Below are positions 23,570-31,486 of a stretch of 32,616 bases of DNA, in pieces. Made by a program: the position numbers and the translations under genes. Position 1 is the first letter of the stretch. Each line of letters begins with the position of its first letter. The DNA is from Sphingobium chlorophenolicum. GTDB taxonomy: Bacteria; Pseudomonadota; Alphaproteobacteria; Sphingomonadales; Sphingomonadaceae. Where the stretch lies: NCBI RefSeq assembly GCF_000722875.1, contig NZ_JFHR01000059.1, positions 1 to 32,616 of the forward strand, in the 5' to 3' direction. The notes under the pieces were generated by a model. It worked only from the letters and a program-made list of their open reading frames with translations, had not been told where the DNA came from and did not search any database.

Positions 23570-24918
23570 TTCTTCTTTCGCTTCTGCTCGACGGCTGCGC
23601 GGGAAACCATGGCGATATCCTGTGCGCGCAGATAGTCAACCGTGCCCGGCTTCAACCCCTGCATGGCGGCGTCGGCGCTGCGCAGCGCCATCTGGTCCTG
23701 CCCCATCATCGAATAGCGCTCCGCCGTGGCCAGCGCGGCACGGGGAATGTCGCCGCGATGCTCATAGACGACGCCCAGTTGATACCAGGCGAAGGGATTT
23801 TCCCGGTCCCGCGCTATGGCGTTGCGCAACACCTTCTCCGCCTCCGCGAAATTCGCGTCATTTTCCGTCGCGATCAGCGCATGACCCAGCAGCGTGGCGA
23901 TCAGCGGCTGGTTGGTAAGCTGCACCGCCTCGCGCAGCGGCGGGATGGCGTCGGCCGGCTTGCCGCTTTCCAGCAGCACCTGCCCCTTCAACTCCAGAAA
24001 ATAGGGATCGTGCGGCGCTGCGGACAGCAGCGCGTCCACTTCCGCCAGCGCCTTGTCGGGATAGGCGCTCTTGTGCCAGGCATAGGCCCGCGCATAATGG
24101 GCCGGGATCGACTGGTCGCTTTCGGGATATTTTTGCAATGTCTGCGTGGGTTCCGACACGAAGCCGACCAGCTTCGCCTTGATCCGCTCGAACCGCGCCT
24201 CCAGCTTCGGGTCCACCGGCTTGTCCCAGGCCGGATCGACCGTATAGACCTCCCGCAGAACCTGGATGCGCTCGCCCGACAGCGGGTGGGTGCGGCCATA
24301 GCTGTTGTCCTGCGGAATGGCGAGGCGATATTCCTGATTCTGCAGCTTCTTGAAGAATTCCAGGCTGCCCTTGCCCGAAACCCCAGCCTTGCTGAGATAA
24401 CGCGCGCCCGCCAGATCGGCCGAGCTTTCCTGCGCCCGCGAAAAGGCCAGGAACTTGCCCATCGCCGCCTGCTGGCCCATGCCCAATATGCCCATGCCTG
24501 CTTCCGCGCCGCCCGCCGCGATCGCCGCCGCGCCCAGCACCAGACTCAGCAGGGTGATGCCCGTCGCCTCCTTCATCCCCTCGCCATAGCGGATGACATG
24601 CCCACCCTCGATATGGCCGAGTTCGTGGGCGACCACGCCCTGCACCTGATTCATATTGTCCGCCGCGGCGATCAGCCCGCTATGCACCCAGACATATTGG
24701 CCGCCCGCGACGAAGGCGTTGATGTCGGGGTCGTTGATGACCAGCACCTGGACGTTGCGCGGCTCCATCCCCGCCGCCTGGACCAGCGGGCCGGACATGT
24801 CGGCCATGAAGGCTTCCGTCTCCGCATCGCGCAAAATCTGCTGCGCCGCCGCCGGGCGGGCCAGCAAGGCGAGGGACGCCACGGCGACGGCGGCGAGGCG
24901 AAACCAGCGGGCGATCAT
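23566..24918 (-). CDS. M48 family metalloprotease with TPR repeats (BepA/YfgC-like)
   Basis: This 450-residue periplasmic protein has a signal peptide at 1-25 (ending PAAAQ) and a zinc metalloprotease domain with HELGH (98-102) and the downstream glutamate E164 in RAQESSADLAGARYL. TPR-like helices follow from about 250 to the end. BepA-type proteases degrade or mature misassembled outer-membrane proteins, which fits the coupled DsbA-like gene. ATG 24918 is the start, since the signal peptide begins there; the open frame continues upstream to 25197 only because it reads through a repeat element. Confidence 0.92.
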   Translation of the reverse strand: MIARWFRLAAVAVASLALLARPAAAQQILRDAETEAFMADMSGPLVQAAGMEPRNVQVLVINDPDINAFVAGGQYVWVHSGLIAAADNMNQVQGVVAHELGHIEGGHVIRYGEGMKEATGITLLSLVLGAAAIAAGGAEAGMGILGMGQQAAMGKFLAFSRAQESSADLAGARYLSKAGVSGKGSLEFFKKLQNQEYRLAIPQDNSYGRTHPLSGERIQVLREVYTVDPAWDKPVDPKLEARFERIKAKLVGFVSEPTQTLQKYPESDQSIPAHYARAYAWHKSAYPDKALAEVDALLSAAPHDPYFLELKGQVLLESGKPADAIPPLREAVQLTNQPLIATLLGHALIATENDANFAEAEKVLRNAIARDRENPFAWYQLGVVYEHRGDIPRAALATAERYSMMGQDQMALRSADAAMQGLKPGTVDYLRAQDIAMVSRAAVEQKRKKK

Positions 24919-25082
24919 GCGAGGGCGGCCGAATATGCGAGGGCGGTCGGGGGCAGGGGAAGAGGCTCCATCGCTGATAGGGAATGCCTTGAACGGGATG
25001 AACGGCAACTGAAAGCGACTATGTAGCCTTTTAGGCCGAAGGTCCAACAGGAGCTTTGAAGCACAAAGCCGACCTATCCAAT
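24919..25082. other. Upstream region of the M48 protease gene with a short direct repeat
   Basis: ATGCGAGGGCGG occurs at 24917-24928 and again at 24935-24946, an 18-nt period overlapping the protease start codon. The remainder, up to the repeat element at 25083, shows no gene on either strand that I can support. The protease promoter must lie here but no convincing boxes were found. Confidence 0.35.
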
Positions 25083-25213
25083 TCCTCCCCATCGAGAGAT
25101 GGGGAGGGGGACCGCCGCCGAAGGCGGTGGTGGAGGGGAAATACGCAGGTCGTGCCCCATTCCCCTCCACCAGCCTTCGGCCGGTCCCCCTCCCCACGCT
25201 GCGCGCAGGCAGG
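25083..25213. repeat. Complex palindromic repeat element, copy C
   Basis: The left end hairpin is CCTCCCCATC-GATGGGGAGG. The internal hairpin is ACC-GCCGCC-GAA-GGCGGT-GGT, followed by GGTGGAGGGGAA, the same spacer and second hairpin as copy B, and a right end of the ACGC type that is degraded. It lies between the ubiB 3' end and the M48 gene. Confidence 0.8.
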
Positions 25214-25245
25214 ATTTTCAGCGCCCGCTCTGTGCCTCAAAGCCC

Positions 25246-26787
25246 CTATAAAAAGGTCGTCACCGCCGCCATGGCGCCAGCCCCGGCGACCCCCGCGATC
25301 AACGCCACCACCACATAGCGCCACCCGGCCCCGATCCGGATCAGCCGCACCTCGGTCAGCGGCGGCGGCGGCGGCGCGCCTCCCTTCTCCGGAAAGGCTT
25401 CCTCGATCCGCTTCACCAGCCCCGGCAACCGCTGCAATATCCGGAAATTCTCGATCAGCGCGTCGGCCGCCTTCGCCTCAGGCCCCAGCTCGGACCGCAG
25501 CCATTCCTTCACATAAGGCCCGCTCGTCTCCCACAGGTTGATGTCGGGGTCGAGCGACGTCGCCACACCCTCCACCATCACCATCGTCTTCTGGAGCAGC
25601 AGCAGGTGCGGCTGGGTCTGCATGTCGAAATCGCGGGTGATCGCGAACAGCCCGTCCAGCATCCCGCCGACCGACAATTCCCGCACCGGCCTGCCCCGCA
25701 TAGGTTCGCCCACGGCGCGCAGCGCCGTCGCGAATTCCTCCACATTATGATGGCCGGGCACATATTGCGCCTCGAAGTGGATCTCCGCCACGCGCTTATA
25801 GTTGCCGGTGATCAGGCCATAGAGAATCTCCGCCAGCCACATGCGCGCCCGGCGATCGATCCGTCCCATGATGCCGAAATCGATGGCGACGATATCGCCA
25901 TTGCCGCGCACGAACAGGTTCCCCTGATGCATGTCGGCATGGAAGAAGCCCTCCGCGATCGCCTGCCGCAGGAAAGCATTCACCAGCCGCGCCGCGATGT
26001 CCTTCACGTCATGTCCGGCGGCGACCAGGGCGTCCCGGTCGGATATCTTGATCCCGTCGACCCACTCCATCGTCATGACCTTGCCGGTCGTGCGATCCCA
26101 ATCGATATCGGGCACGCAATAGCCCGGCATCGCTTCCATCGCCTCGCCCAGTTCGGATGCCGAAGCAGCCTCGCGCCGCAGGTCCAGTTCCCGCGCCGTC
26201 CACCGTTTCAGGTTCGCGATGACCAGCCGGGGCCGCAGCCGCGCCACTTCCCCGCCCAACATCTCGACATGGGCGGCGGCCCATTCATAGGTCTGGATGT
26301 CGCGGTTGAACTGGTCGATGACGCCGGGGCGGATCACCTTCACTGCCACCTCGCGCCCGTCGGTGGTCGCGGCCCGGTGCACCTGCGCGATGGAGGCGGC
26401 GCCCACCGGCTCCTCGTCGAACCGGCTGTAGATCGCCTCCAGCGGTCGCCCGAAACTCTGCTCGATCTGCGCGCGGATCGTCTCGAACGGCACGGGGGGC
26501 AGCGCGTCCTGCAATCGCAGCAGATCGTTCGCCGCATCCTCCCCCACCAGATCGGGCCGCGTCGCCAGCGTCTGCCCCAGCTTGATCGCCGCCGGGCCTA
26601 TCGATTGAAAGGCGTCGGCATAGCGCGGCTGCTTCGGCACCCGCGCCCCGAACCGCGCCACGCGCACCAGCCGCCGCACCGGCGTCGGCGTCAGCGGATC
26701 GCGCTCAATCCCCCTCAGCGCGCCATGACGCGCCAGCGTCCGGCCCCATTTCAGCAGCCGCCAGATATGCGTGATATGGGAGGGCAC
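25246..26787 (-). CDS. ubiB: UbiB: ubiquinone biosynthesis regulatory kinase-like protein
   Basis: This 513-residue member of the ABC1/ADCK atypical kinase family has the KxGQ motif in AAIKLGQTLATRPDLVG, the Ala-rich nucleotide loop GAASIAQVHRA, VAVKV, FHADMHQGNL and AIDFGIMG. A hydrophobic C-terminal region (about 485-510) anchors it to the membrane. UbiB supports ubiquinone biosynthesis, probably by ATP-dependent extraction of lipid intermediates. Its start is GTG 26787, with GGGAGG about 13 nt upstream; no ATG is available. It lies 57 nt after ubiE on the same strand, the usual ubiE-ubiB order. Confidence 0.94.
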   Translation of the reverse strand: MPSHITHIWRLLKWGRTLARHGALRGIERDPLTPTPVRRLVRVARFGARVPKQPRYADAFQSIGPAAIKLGQTLATRPDLVGEDAANDLLRLQDALPPVPFETIRAQIEQSFGRPLEAIYSRFDEEPVGAASIAQVHRAATTDGREVAVKVIRPGVIDQFNRDIQTYEWAAAHVEMLGGEVARLRPRLVIANLKRWTARELDLRREAASASELGEAMEAMPGYCVPDIDWDRTTGKVMTMEWVDGIKISDRDALVAAGHDVKDIAARLVNAFLRQAIAEGFFHADMHQGNLFVRGNGDIVAIDFGIMGRIDRRARMWLAEILYGLITGNYKRVAEIHFEAQYVPGHHNVEEFATALRAVGEPMRGRPVRELSVGGMLDGLFAITRDFDMQTQPHLLLLQKTMVMVEGVATSLDPDINLWETSGPYVKEWLRSELGPEAKAADALIENFRILQRLPGLVKRIEEAFPEKGGAPPPPPLTEVRLIRIGAGWRYVVVALIAGVAGAGAMAAVTTFL

Positions 26788-26844
26788 GTTAGAAGCTCGC
26801 CTCCCGCTTGCCGGAGAGGTCGGGGGAGGGCCTGTCCGCCACCA

Positions 26845-27576
26845 TCAAATCTTCCACCCGCTATGGATCGCCACCAGTCCGCCCAATATCGGTTCCACCT
26901 TCGTCTGCACGAATCCGGCTTCCCGGATCATCCGCTCGAATTCCGGCATGGGCGGAAAGCGGCGGATCGATTCGATCAGATAGCGATAGCTCTCCTCATC
27001 GCCTGCCAGCAGCTTGCCCAGCTTGGGCACCAGCTTATGCGAATAGAGGTCATAGACGTCCGAAAAGCCGGGCCAAGTGGTGGTGGAAAATTCCAGGCAG
27101 AAAAACCGCCCGCCAAATTTCAGCACCCGATGCGCCTCGCGCAGCGCCTTGTCGATATGCGTCACGTTGCGGATGCCGAACGCGATCGTATAGGCGTCGA
27201 AGGCCCGATCCCCGAAGCTCAATTCCTCGGCATTCTGCTCCGACCAGATCAGCCCTTCCAGACCCTTTTTCTGCGCCCGCTCGACACCCACGGCCAGCAT
27301 TTCCGGATTGATGTCCGATACGGTGACCTGCGTCCCATGGCTATGCATGCGGAAGGCGATGTCCCCTGTCCCGCCCGCCATGTCCAGGATCTGCTCGTCC
27401 CGGCGCGGCTTCACGCGGTTGACGAACTGGTCCTTCCACAACCGATGCGCGCCCGCCGACATGGCGTCGTTCATCAGATCATATTTGGACGCCACGTTGG
27501 AGAAGACGGCGCGGACCATCCCCTGCTTGTCGGCGGCTTCGACATCGCGATAGCCAAAGGAAGCGGTTTCACTCAT
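26845..27576 (-). CDS. ubiE: UbiE: demethylmenaquinol/2-polyprenyl-methoxybenzoquinol methyltransferase
   Basis: This 243-residue class I SAM methyltransferase performs the C-methylation step of ubiquinone biosynthesis. It has the family signature YDLMNDAMSAGAHRLWK, the SAM loop DMAGGTGDIAF, VSDINPEML, and the second signature IAFGIRNVTHIDKAL. ATG 27576 is the expected start. A nested-hairpin element ends 16 nt before it, with a degraded second copy further upstream. It forms an operon with ubiB. Confidence 0.95.
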   Translation of the reverse strand: MSETASFGYRDVEAADKQGMVRAVFSNVASKYDLMNDAMSAGAHRLWKDQFVNRVKPRRDEQILDMAGGTGDIAFRMHSHGTQVTVSDINPEMLAVGVERAQKKGLEGLIWSEQNAEELSFGDRAFDAYTIAFGIRNVTHIDKALREAHRVLKFGGRFFCLEFSTTTWPGFSDVYDLYSHKLVPKLGKLLAGDEESYRYLIESIRRFPPMPEFERMIREAGFVQTKVEPILGGLVAIHSGWKI

Positions 27577-27584
27577 GCGGGCAC

Positions 27585-27635
27585 GCTCTAGAGCGATTTC
27601 AAGTCAGATGGAACATCTGAAGGCTCGGAAATCGC
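27585..27635 (-). repeat. Nested-hairpin element upstream of ubiE (copy 3)
   Basis: On the minus strand GCGATTTC (27635-27628) pairs with GAAATCGC (27600-27593). Inside, TCAGATG (27620-27614) and CATCTGA (27610-27604) form a perfect stem around TTC. TCTAGAGCG follows, and the outer stem ends 16 nt before ATG 27576. Confidence 0.72.
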
Positions 27636-27655
27636 GGGCAACAAGGAAGGCCGGA

Positions 27656-27698
27656 GCATTTTTTCGGACAGAGGAAACATCTGAGATCAGCTAAAATG
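27656..27698 (-). repeat. Degraded nested-hairpin element (copy 4) in the ubiE-mutM gap
   Basis: CATTTT (27657-27662) pairs with AAAATG (27693-27698). On the minus strand the core CAGATGTTTCCTCTG resembles the ubiE copy's CAGATGTTCCATCTG, and AAATGCTCC resembles the element end. It lies in the same orientation as copy 3, about 20 nt upstream of it. Confidence 0.5.
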
Positions 27699-27765
27699 TC
27701 GGGGGAGGGCGATGCGCGGGAAGTCGCCTGTTGCCCGCCCGTTCGCCGCGTTCCATAGCAGGGCC

Positions 27766-28578
27766 ATGCCAGAACTCCCCGAAGTCGAAACCACCGTCGC
27801 GGGCCTTCGCTCGGTCCTCGAAGGCGCTGTCCTCACTCGCGTGGAGGCGCGCCGCCCCGATCTGCGCTTCCCGATTCCCGTCGACCTGCGCCAGCGTCTG
27901 ACCGGCGCCACCGTCACCGGCCTGTCGCGCCGCGCCAAATATGGGCTGATCGACACCGACCGCGGCGACACGCTGATCTTCCACCTCGGCATGTCCGGCC
28001 GCTGGCGAATCGATCCGGCGGAGATCGGCGCACACGACCATCTGCTGATCGAGACGGGGGGAGGGCGGCTGCTCTCCCTCAACGATCCGCGCCGCTTCGG
28101 CTCGCTGGACCTCGTCCGCAGCGAAGCCTGGGAAGCCTACAGCCCCTTCACCCGCATGGGGCCTGAGCCTTTGGGGCCGGATTTTACGCCCGATACCCTC
28201 GCCGCCGCGCTCAAGGGCAAGGCGACCTCGATCAAGGCCGCGTTGCTGGACCAGCGCACCGTTGCGGGCTTGGGCAATATCTATGTCTGCGAAGCGCTCA
28301 ACATGGCGGGCATCGCCCCCACGCGCGAGGCGGGGAAGATCGGCCGCGCCCGCCTCATCCTGCTGGTAGAGGCGATTCGGGAGGTGCTGGCCGCCGCCAT
28401 CGCCGCGGGCGGCTCCACCCTGCGCGACTATGCGCGGCCCGACGGCGAACTCGGCTATTTCTCCAAACAATGGCGAGTCTACGGCCGGGAAGGGGAGCCG
28501 TGCCACTGCGGCACGCCGATCCGCCGTCGCGTGGACGGGGGCAGATCGACCTTTTTCTGCCCGAAATGCCAGAAATAG
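27766..28578 (+). CDS. mutM: MutM: formamidopyrimidine-DNA glycosylase
   Basis: This 270-residue DNA glycosylase/AP lyase removes 8-oxoguanine. The mature N-terminus PELPEVETT gives the catalytic proline and glutamate; the conserved LGMSGRW, DQRTVAGLGNIYVCE and the C-terminal zinc finger are present. ATG 27766 is fixed by the catalytic proline following it; longer frames would destroy the enzyme. The zinc finger's first knuckle reads CHCG, that is C-x-C instead of the usual C-x2-C, while the second (CPKC) is normal. Confidence 0.95.
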   Translation: MPELPEVETTVAGLRSVLEGAVLTRVEARRPDLRFPIPVDLRQRLTGATVTGLSRRAKYGLIDTDRGDTLIFHLGMSGRWRIDPAEIGAHDHLLIETGGGRLLSLNDPRRFGSLDLVRSEAWEAYSPFTRMGPEPLGPDFTPDTLAAALKGKATSIKAALLDQRTVAGLGNIYVCEALNMAGIAPTREAGKIGRARLILLVEAIREVLAAAIAAGGSTLRDYARPDGELGYFSKQWRVYGREGEPCHCGTPIRRRVDGGRSTFFCPKCQK

Positions 28579-28593
28579 CGCGGCGCTCACTGG

Positions 28594-28622
28594 TTGACGC
28601 CCCCCGCTATCCCCTGTATGGG
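28594..28622 (+). promoter_or_regulatory. Predicted sigma-70 promoter for rpsT
   Basis: TTGACG (28594-28599) and TATGGG (28617-28622) are separated by 17 nt. Transcription would begin near 28629, leaving a leader of about 67 nt before rpsT. It starts 16 nt after the mutM stop. Confidence 0.6.
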
Positions 28623-28695
28623 GCGCACCTTCACAGGGCCAGTCGGCGATTCCGGCAGGCTCTTTCAAAGATTTGACGAGAACCGAGGACGATAA

Positions 28696-28959
28696 ATGGC
28701 CAATACGCCGCAAGCCAAGAAGCGCATCCGCCGCAACGCCCGCCGCGCCGAAATCAACGGCGCCCGCATCAGCCGGATTCGCACTCTGGTGAAGAAGGTG
28801 GAAGCTGCCCTTGCCGCCGGCGACAAGGCCGTCGCGACCACCGCGCTTCAGGCGGTCCAGCCGGAACTGGCCCGTGGCGTCGCTCGCGGCGTCCTGCACA
28901 AGAACACTGCGGCCCGCAAGTTCGGCCGCCTGACGAAGCGCATCAGCGCGCTCGGCTGA
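28696..28959 (+). CDS. rpsT: Ribosomal protein bS20
   Basis: This 87-residue basic helical protein binds 16S rRNA in the small subunit. It begins MANTPQAKKRIRRNARRAEI and ends in LTKRISALG, the full family length. GAGG lies 8 nt before ATG 28696. It has its own promoter and a strong terminator, and precedes dnaA as in many alphaproteobacteria. Confidence 0.97.
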   Translation: MANTPQAKKRIRRNARRAEINGARISRIRTLVKKVEAALAAGDKAVATTALQAVQPELARGVARGVLHKNTAARKFGRLTKRISALG

Positions 28960-28992
28960 TTCCCCAGCCACTTCGCACTCGTCACTAGAAAC

Positions 28993-29028
28993 AAGCCCGC
29001 TCCGCCTTTCGGCGGGGCGGGCTTTTCA
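28993..29028 (+). terminator. Rho-independent terminator of rpsT
   Basis: The 12-bp stem 28995-29006 with 29011-29022 (one T-G pair) has a TTTC loop and is followed by TTTTCATT. It lies 34 nt past the rpsT stop. Confidence 0.9.
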
Positions 29029-29400
29029 TTGTTCGTTCACCAAAGGGTCATTTTTCAGGAAGCCCCGATTTCCGGCGATTCCCGCTCGATTCGGGATCGG
29101 TCCGCGTCGAAGGCGTGATATAAATATCTGATATATATAGATAATTATTCGACCCCGGACTTTTCCGCAGATTTGCGAGTCAACGGCTTTATTTCACATT
29201 TTTGACTGGCAGTGCCCTTGATCCGGCGAAGCAGGCCTGTCTATTTTGATCCTCCGGCCGCCAATCGAATCGAATTTCCGGCGGCCATCAGAAGGTTAGT
29301 TGGTGCACGAAACTCGGAAAGGTGGGGCTTTTCCGGAACGGGTTTCTGCGTCTTGCATCGCCCCAACCTTGGGGGTGCAGTTGATGGGGGTCGACTGTCT
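29029..29400. promoter_or_regulatory. dnaA upstream region: AT-rich block and GANTC sites
   Basis: This gap holds no supportable gene. At 29117-29150 there is a 34-nt block that is almost pure A+T, with short palindromes such as GATAT-AA-ATATC, in otherwise GC-rich DNA. GANTC sites, the CcrM methylation target, occur at 29077, 29088, 29177 and 29267. No exact TTATCCACA DnaA box is present on either strand, so I do not call an origin. The dnaA promoter should be here but no clear box pair was found. Confidence 0.5.
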
Positions 29401-30813
29401 ATGAAGGATATTGCGGCAGTGATTGGAAGCTTGGGCGGTCTCGACACGCAGCAAGATGCGCGCTTGGAGACTGCCTGGGCGACCATTCGCGCCGGTCTGC
29501 GCCGGGACATCGGACCGCGCATGTTCGACCAGTGGCTGAAGGCCGCGCAACTGGGCGACTATTGCCCGGAATCGCAGACGCTCGACCTGCTGTTCGCTTC
29601 CGACTTCACGGCGAATTTCGTGTCGGGCCAGTTTGGCGACCGCCTGCGGATGGCGTGGCGCTGCGCGGGAGCCGGCGTGCGCGAGCTGCGCCTGCTGCGC
29701 GCCCCCAATGCGGTCGGACCGCGCATTCTGGAACTGCACCAGACGGAGGAGGCTGTTTCCGACGACACCGTCGCCGACGCCCTGCCCCCCGCTTCCAATT
29801 TCCAGCCGCGCCACGGCTTTGACGGGTTCGTGACGGGCGAGACCAATCATCTCGCCTTTTCGGCGGCGCAGGCCATGGCCGGGGAAGGCCAGCCGCGCTT
29901 CAGCCCGCTCTTCATTCATGGCGGCACCGGCCAGGGCAAGACGCACCTTCTCCACGCCATCGCTCGCCTGTTTTCCAGCCATTCGCCCTCGGCCCCGGTC
30001 CTCTACATGTCGGCCGAGCGGTTCATGATGGAATTCGTGAACGCGATGCGCGCCAATGAAACCATGATGTTCAAGGCCCGCTTGCGGGCGGCGCGGCTGC
30101 TGCTGATCGACGATATCCAGTTCATCGCGGGCAAGGGATCGACGCAGGAGGAATTTCTGCACACGATCAACGACCTGATCGATTCGGGCGCCCGCATCGC
30201 CGTCACCGCCGACCGCGCGCCGCAGATGCTGGACGCGATCGACCCTCGCATCCTCTCGCGCCTGGCGGGCGGGCTGGTCGCGGATATCCGCCCGGCCGGG
30301 CTGGACCTGCGCCTCGCCATATTGGAGGCGAAGCGCGCCATTGCCGGCGATCCGCCGGTGCCTGACGCGGTGGTCGATTTCCTCGCCCGCTCGATCCGCT
30401 CCAATGTCCGTGAGCTGGAGGGCGCGTTCAACAAGCTGATCGCTTATGGCCAGCTAACCGGCCGGTCCATCGATCTGGAGTTCGCGCAGGCGATGCTCGC
30501 CGATGCGGTGCGCGCCAACGCACGCCGGATCACCGTCGACGAAATCCAGAAGGCGTGCGCCGCTCACTACAAGATCGACGCGGCGGAAATGCGGTCCAAG
30601 CGGCGGGCGCGTGCGGTGGCGCGTCCCCGTCAGGTGGCGATGTATCTCGCCAAGAAGATGACGCCGCGCTCCCTGCCGGAAATCGGCCGCATCTTCGGCG
30701 GCCGGGATCACAGCACCGTGATCCACGCCGTCCGCACCATCGAGGAATTGCGGCAGAGCAATCCGGATATCGACGCCGACATCCGCGCTCTGCAACGCCA
30801 GTTGGAAGGCTGA
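29401..30813 (+). CDS. dnaA: DnaA: chromosomal replication initiator
   Basis: This 470-residue AAA+ initiator has the N-terminal DnaA_N domain at about 24-100, a variable linker, an ATPase core with Walker A GGTGQGKT (about 174-181) and Walker B LLLIDD (about 233-238), and a C-terminal helix-turn-helix domain with the DnaA-box signature GRDHSTVIHAVRTIEEL. ATG 29401 begins MKDIAAVIGS just ahead of the domain; the frame is open further upstream (to 29212) but without homology. A 440-nt gap separates it from rpsT. Confidence 0.96.
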   Translation: MKDIAAVIGSLGGLDTQQDARLETAWATIRAGLRRDIGPRMFDQWLKAAQLGDYCPESQTLDLLFASDFTANFVSGQFGDRLRMAWRCAGAGVRELRLLRAPNAVGPRILELHQTEEAVSDDTVADALPPASNFQPRHGFDGFVTGETNHLAFSAAQAMAGEGQPRFSPLFIHGGTGQGKTHLLHAIARLFSSHSPSAPVLYMSAERFMMEFVNAMRANETMMFKARLRAARLLLIDDIQFIAGKGSTQEEFLHTINDLIDSGARIAVTADRAPQMLDAIDPRILSRLAGGLVADIRPAGLDLRLAILEAKRAIAGDPPVPDAVVDFLARSIRSNVRELEGAFNKLIAYGQLTGRSIDLEFAQAMLADAVRANARRITVDEIQKACAAHYKIDAAEMRSKRRARAVARPRQVAMYLAKKMTPRSLPEIGRIFGGRDHSTVIHAVRTIEELRQSNPDIDADIRALQRQLEG

Positions 30814-30844
30814 CAGCCGAGCGGCTTTGGATTAGGCTTTGCCC

Positions 30845-31450
30845 ATGATCCGCCAATTAGCTCTGTTCTTCGCCGCTCTTTTCAGCCTCGCGCCCGCCTT
30901 CGCGCAGACCGCCCCCATCGCGCCGCCCGCCGATGTGCGGGTCGCGCTGGAAACCGGCGCAGGGCGCATCGTGGTGGATGTGCATCTTGCCAAGGCGCCC
31001 GTCACCGCCGCCAATTTCCTGCACTATGTCGATCAGAAGCGGCTGGACGGCGCGCTCTTCTATCGCGGCGTCGGCACCGGCGATTATGGTTTCGTGCAGG
31101 GCGGCGCGCAGAACGACCCAAAGCGCATCCTGCCGCCGATCAAGCATGAACCCACCAGCCAGACCGGCCTGACCCATGACGACGGCGCACTCTCCATGGC
31201 CCGCTATGCACCCGGCAGCGCGACCGGGGATTTCTTCATCGTGTTGGGCAAGATGCCGGGCATGGACGCGCATCCGGATGCGACGGGCGACAATCAGGGC
31301 TTCGCCGTCTTCGCCCATGTGGTGGAGGGGCTGGACGTGGTGAAGACGATCCTCATCGCCCCCAAATCCCCCACGGCTGGCGAGGGCGTGATGAAGGGCC
31401 AGATGCTGGAACAGCCAGTGAAGATTCTGACGGCCCGCCGCATCCTCTGA
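30845..31450 (+). CDS. Periplasmic cyclophilin-type peptidyl-prolyl isomerase
   Basis: This 201-residue protein has a signal peptide (about 1-21, ending AFA-Q) and a cyclophilin domain. The family features present are APVTAANFLHYVDQKRLDG, ALFYRGV and GDFFIVLGKMPGMD, followed by NQGFAVFAHVVEGLDVV. It catalyses proline cis-trans isomerisation during folding of exported proteins. ATG 30845 is chosen over TTG 30839 because the signal peptide begins MIRQLALFF. It starts 31 nt after dnaA, so readthrough is possible. Confidence 0.92.
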   Translation: MIRQLALFFAALFSLAPAFAQTAPIAPPADVRVALETGAGRIVVDVHLAKAPVTAANFLHYVDQKRLDGALFYRGVGTGDYGFVQGGAQNDPKRILPPIKHEPTSQTGLTHDDGALSMARYAPGSATGDFFIVLGKMPGMDAHPDATGDNQGFAVFAHVVEGLDVVKTILIAPKSPTAGEGVMKGQMLEQPVKILTARRIL

Positions 31451-31486
31451 AGGCCGGCCTAAGGGCGGAAACCGAACCTATCCTAT

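Noticed and set aside
24919..25197. 93-residue N-terminal extension of the M48 protease
   Set aside because: It reads through repeat copy C; the signal peptide starts at ATG 24918.
26788..26844. Further copy of the palindromic repeat between ubiE and ubiB
   Set aside because: It shares only a GGGGGAGGGC stretch and CCTCCCGCTTGCCGG; the ACC...GGT hairpin and GGTGGAGGGGAA box are missing, so it may belong to another repeat family.
25606..27591. 661-codon plus-strand frame across ubiB and ubiE
   Set aside because: Shadow frame across two well-defined minus-strand genes and their gap.
28960..29400. Chromosomal origin of replication next to dnaA
   Set aside because: There is an A+T-rich block but no exact DnaA box on either strand, and in many alphaproteobacteria oriC is not beside dnaA.
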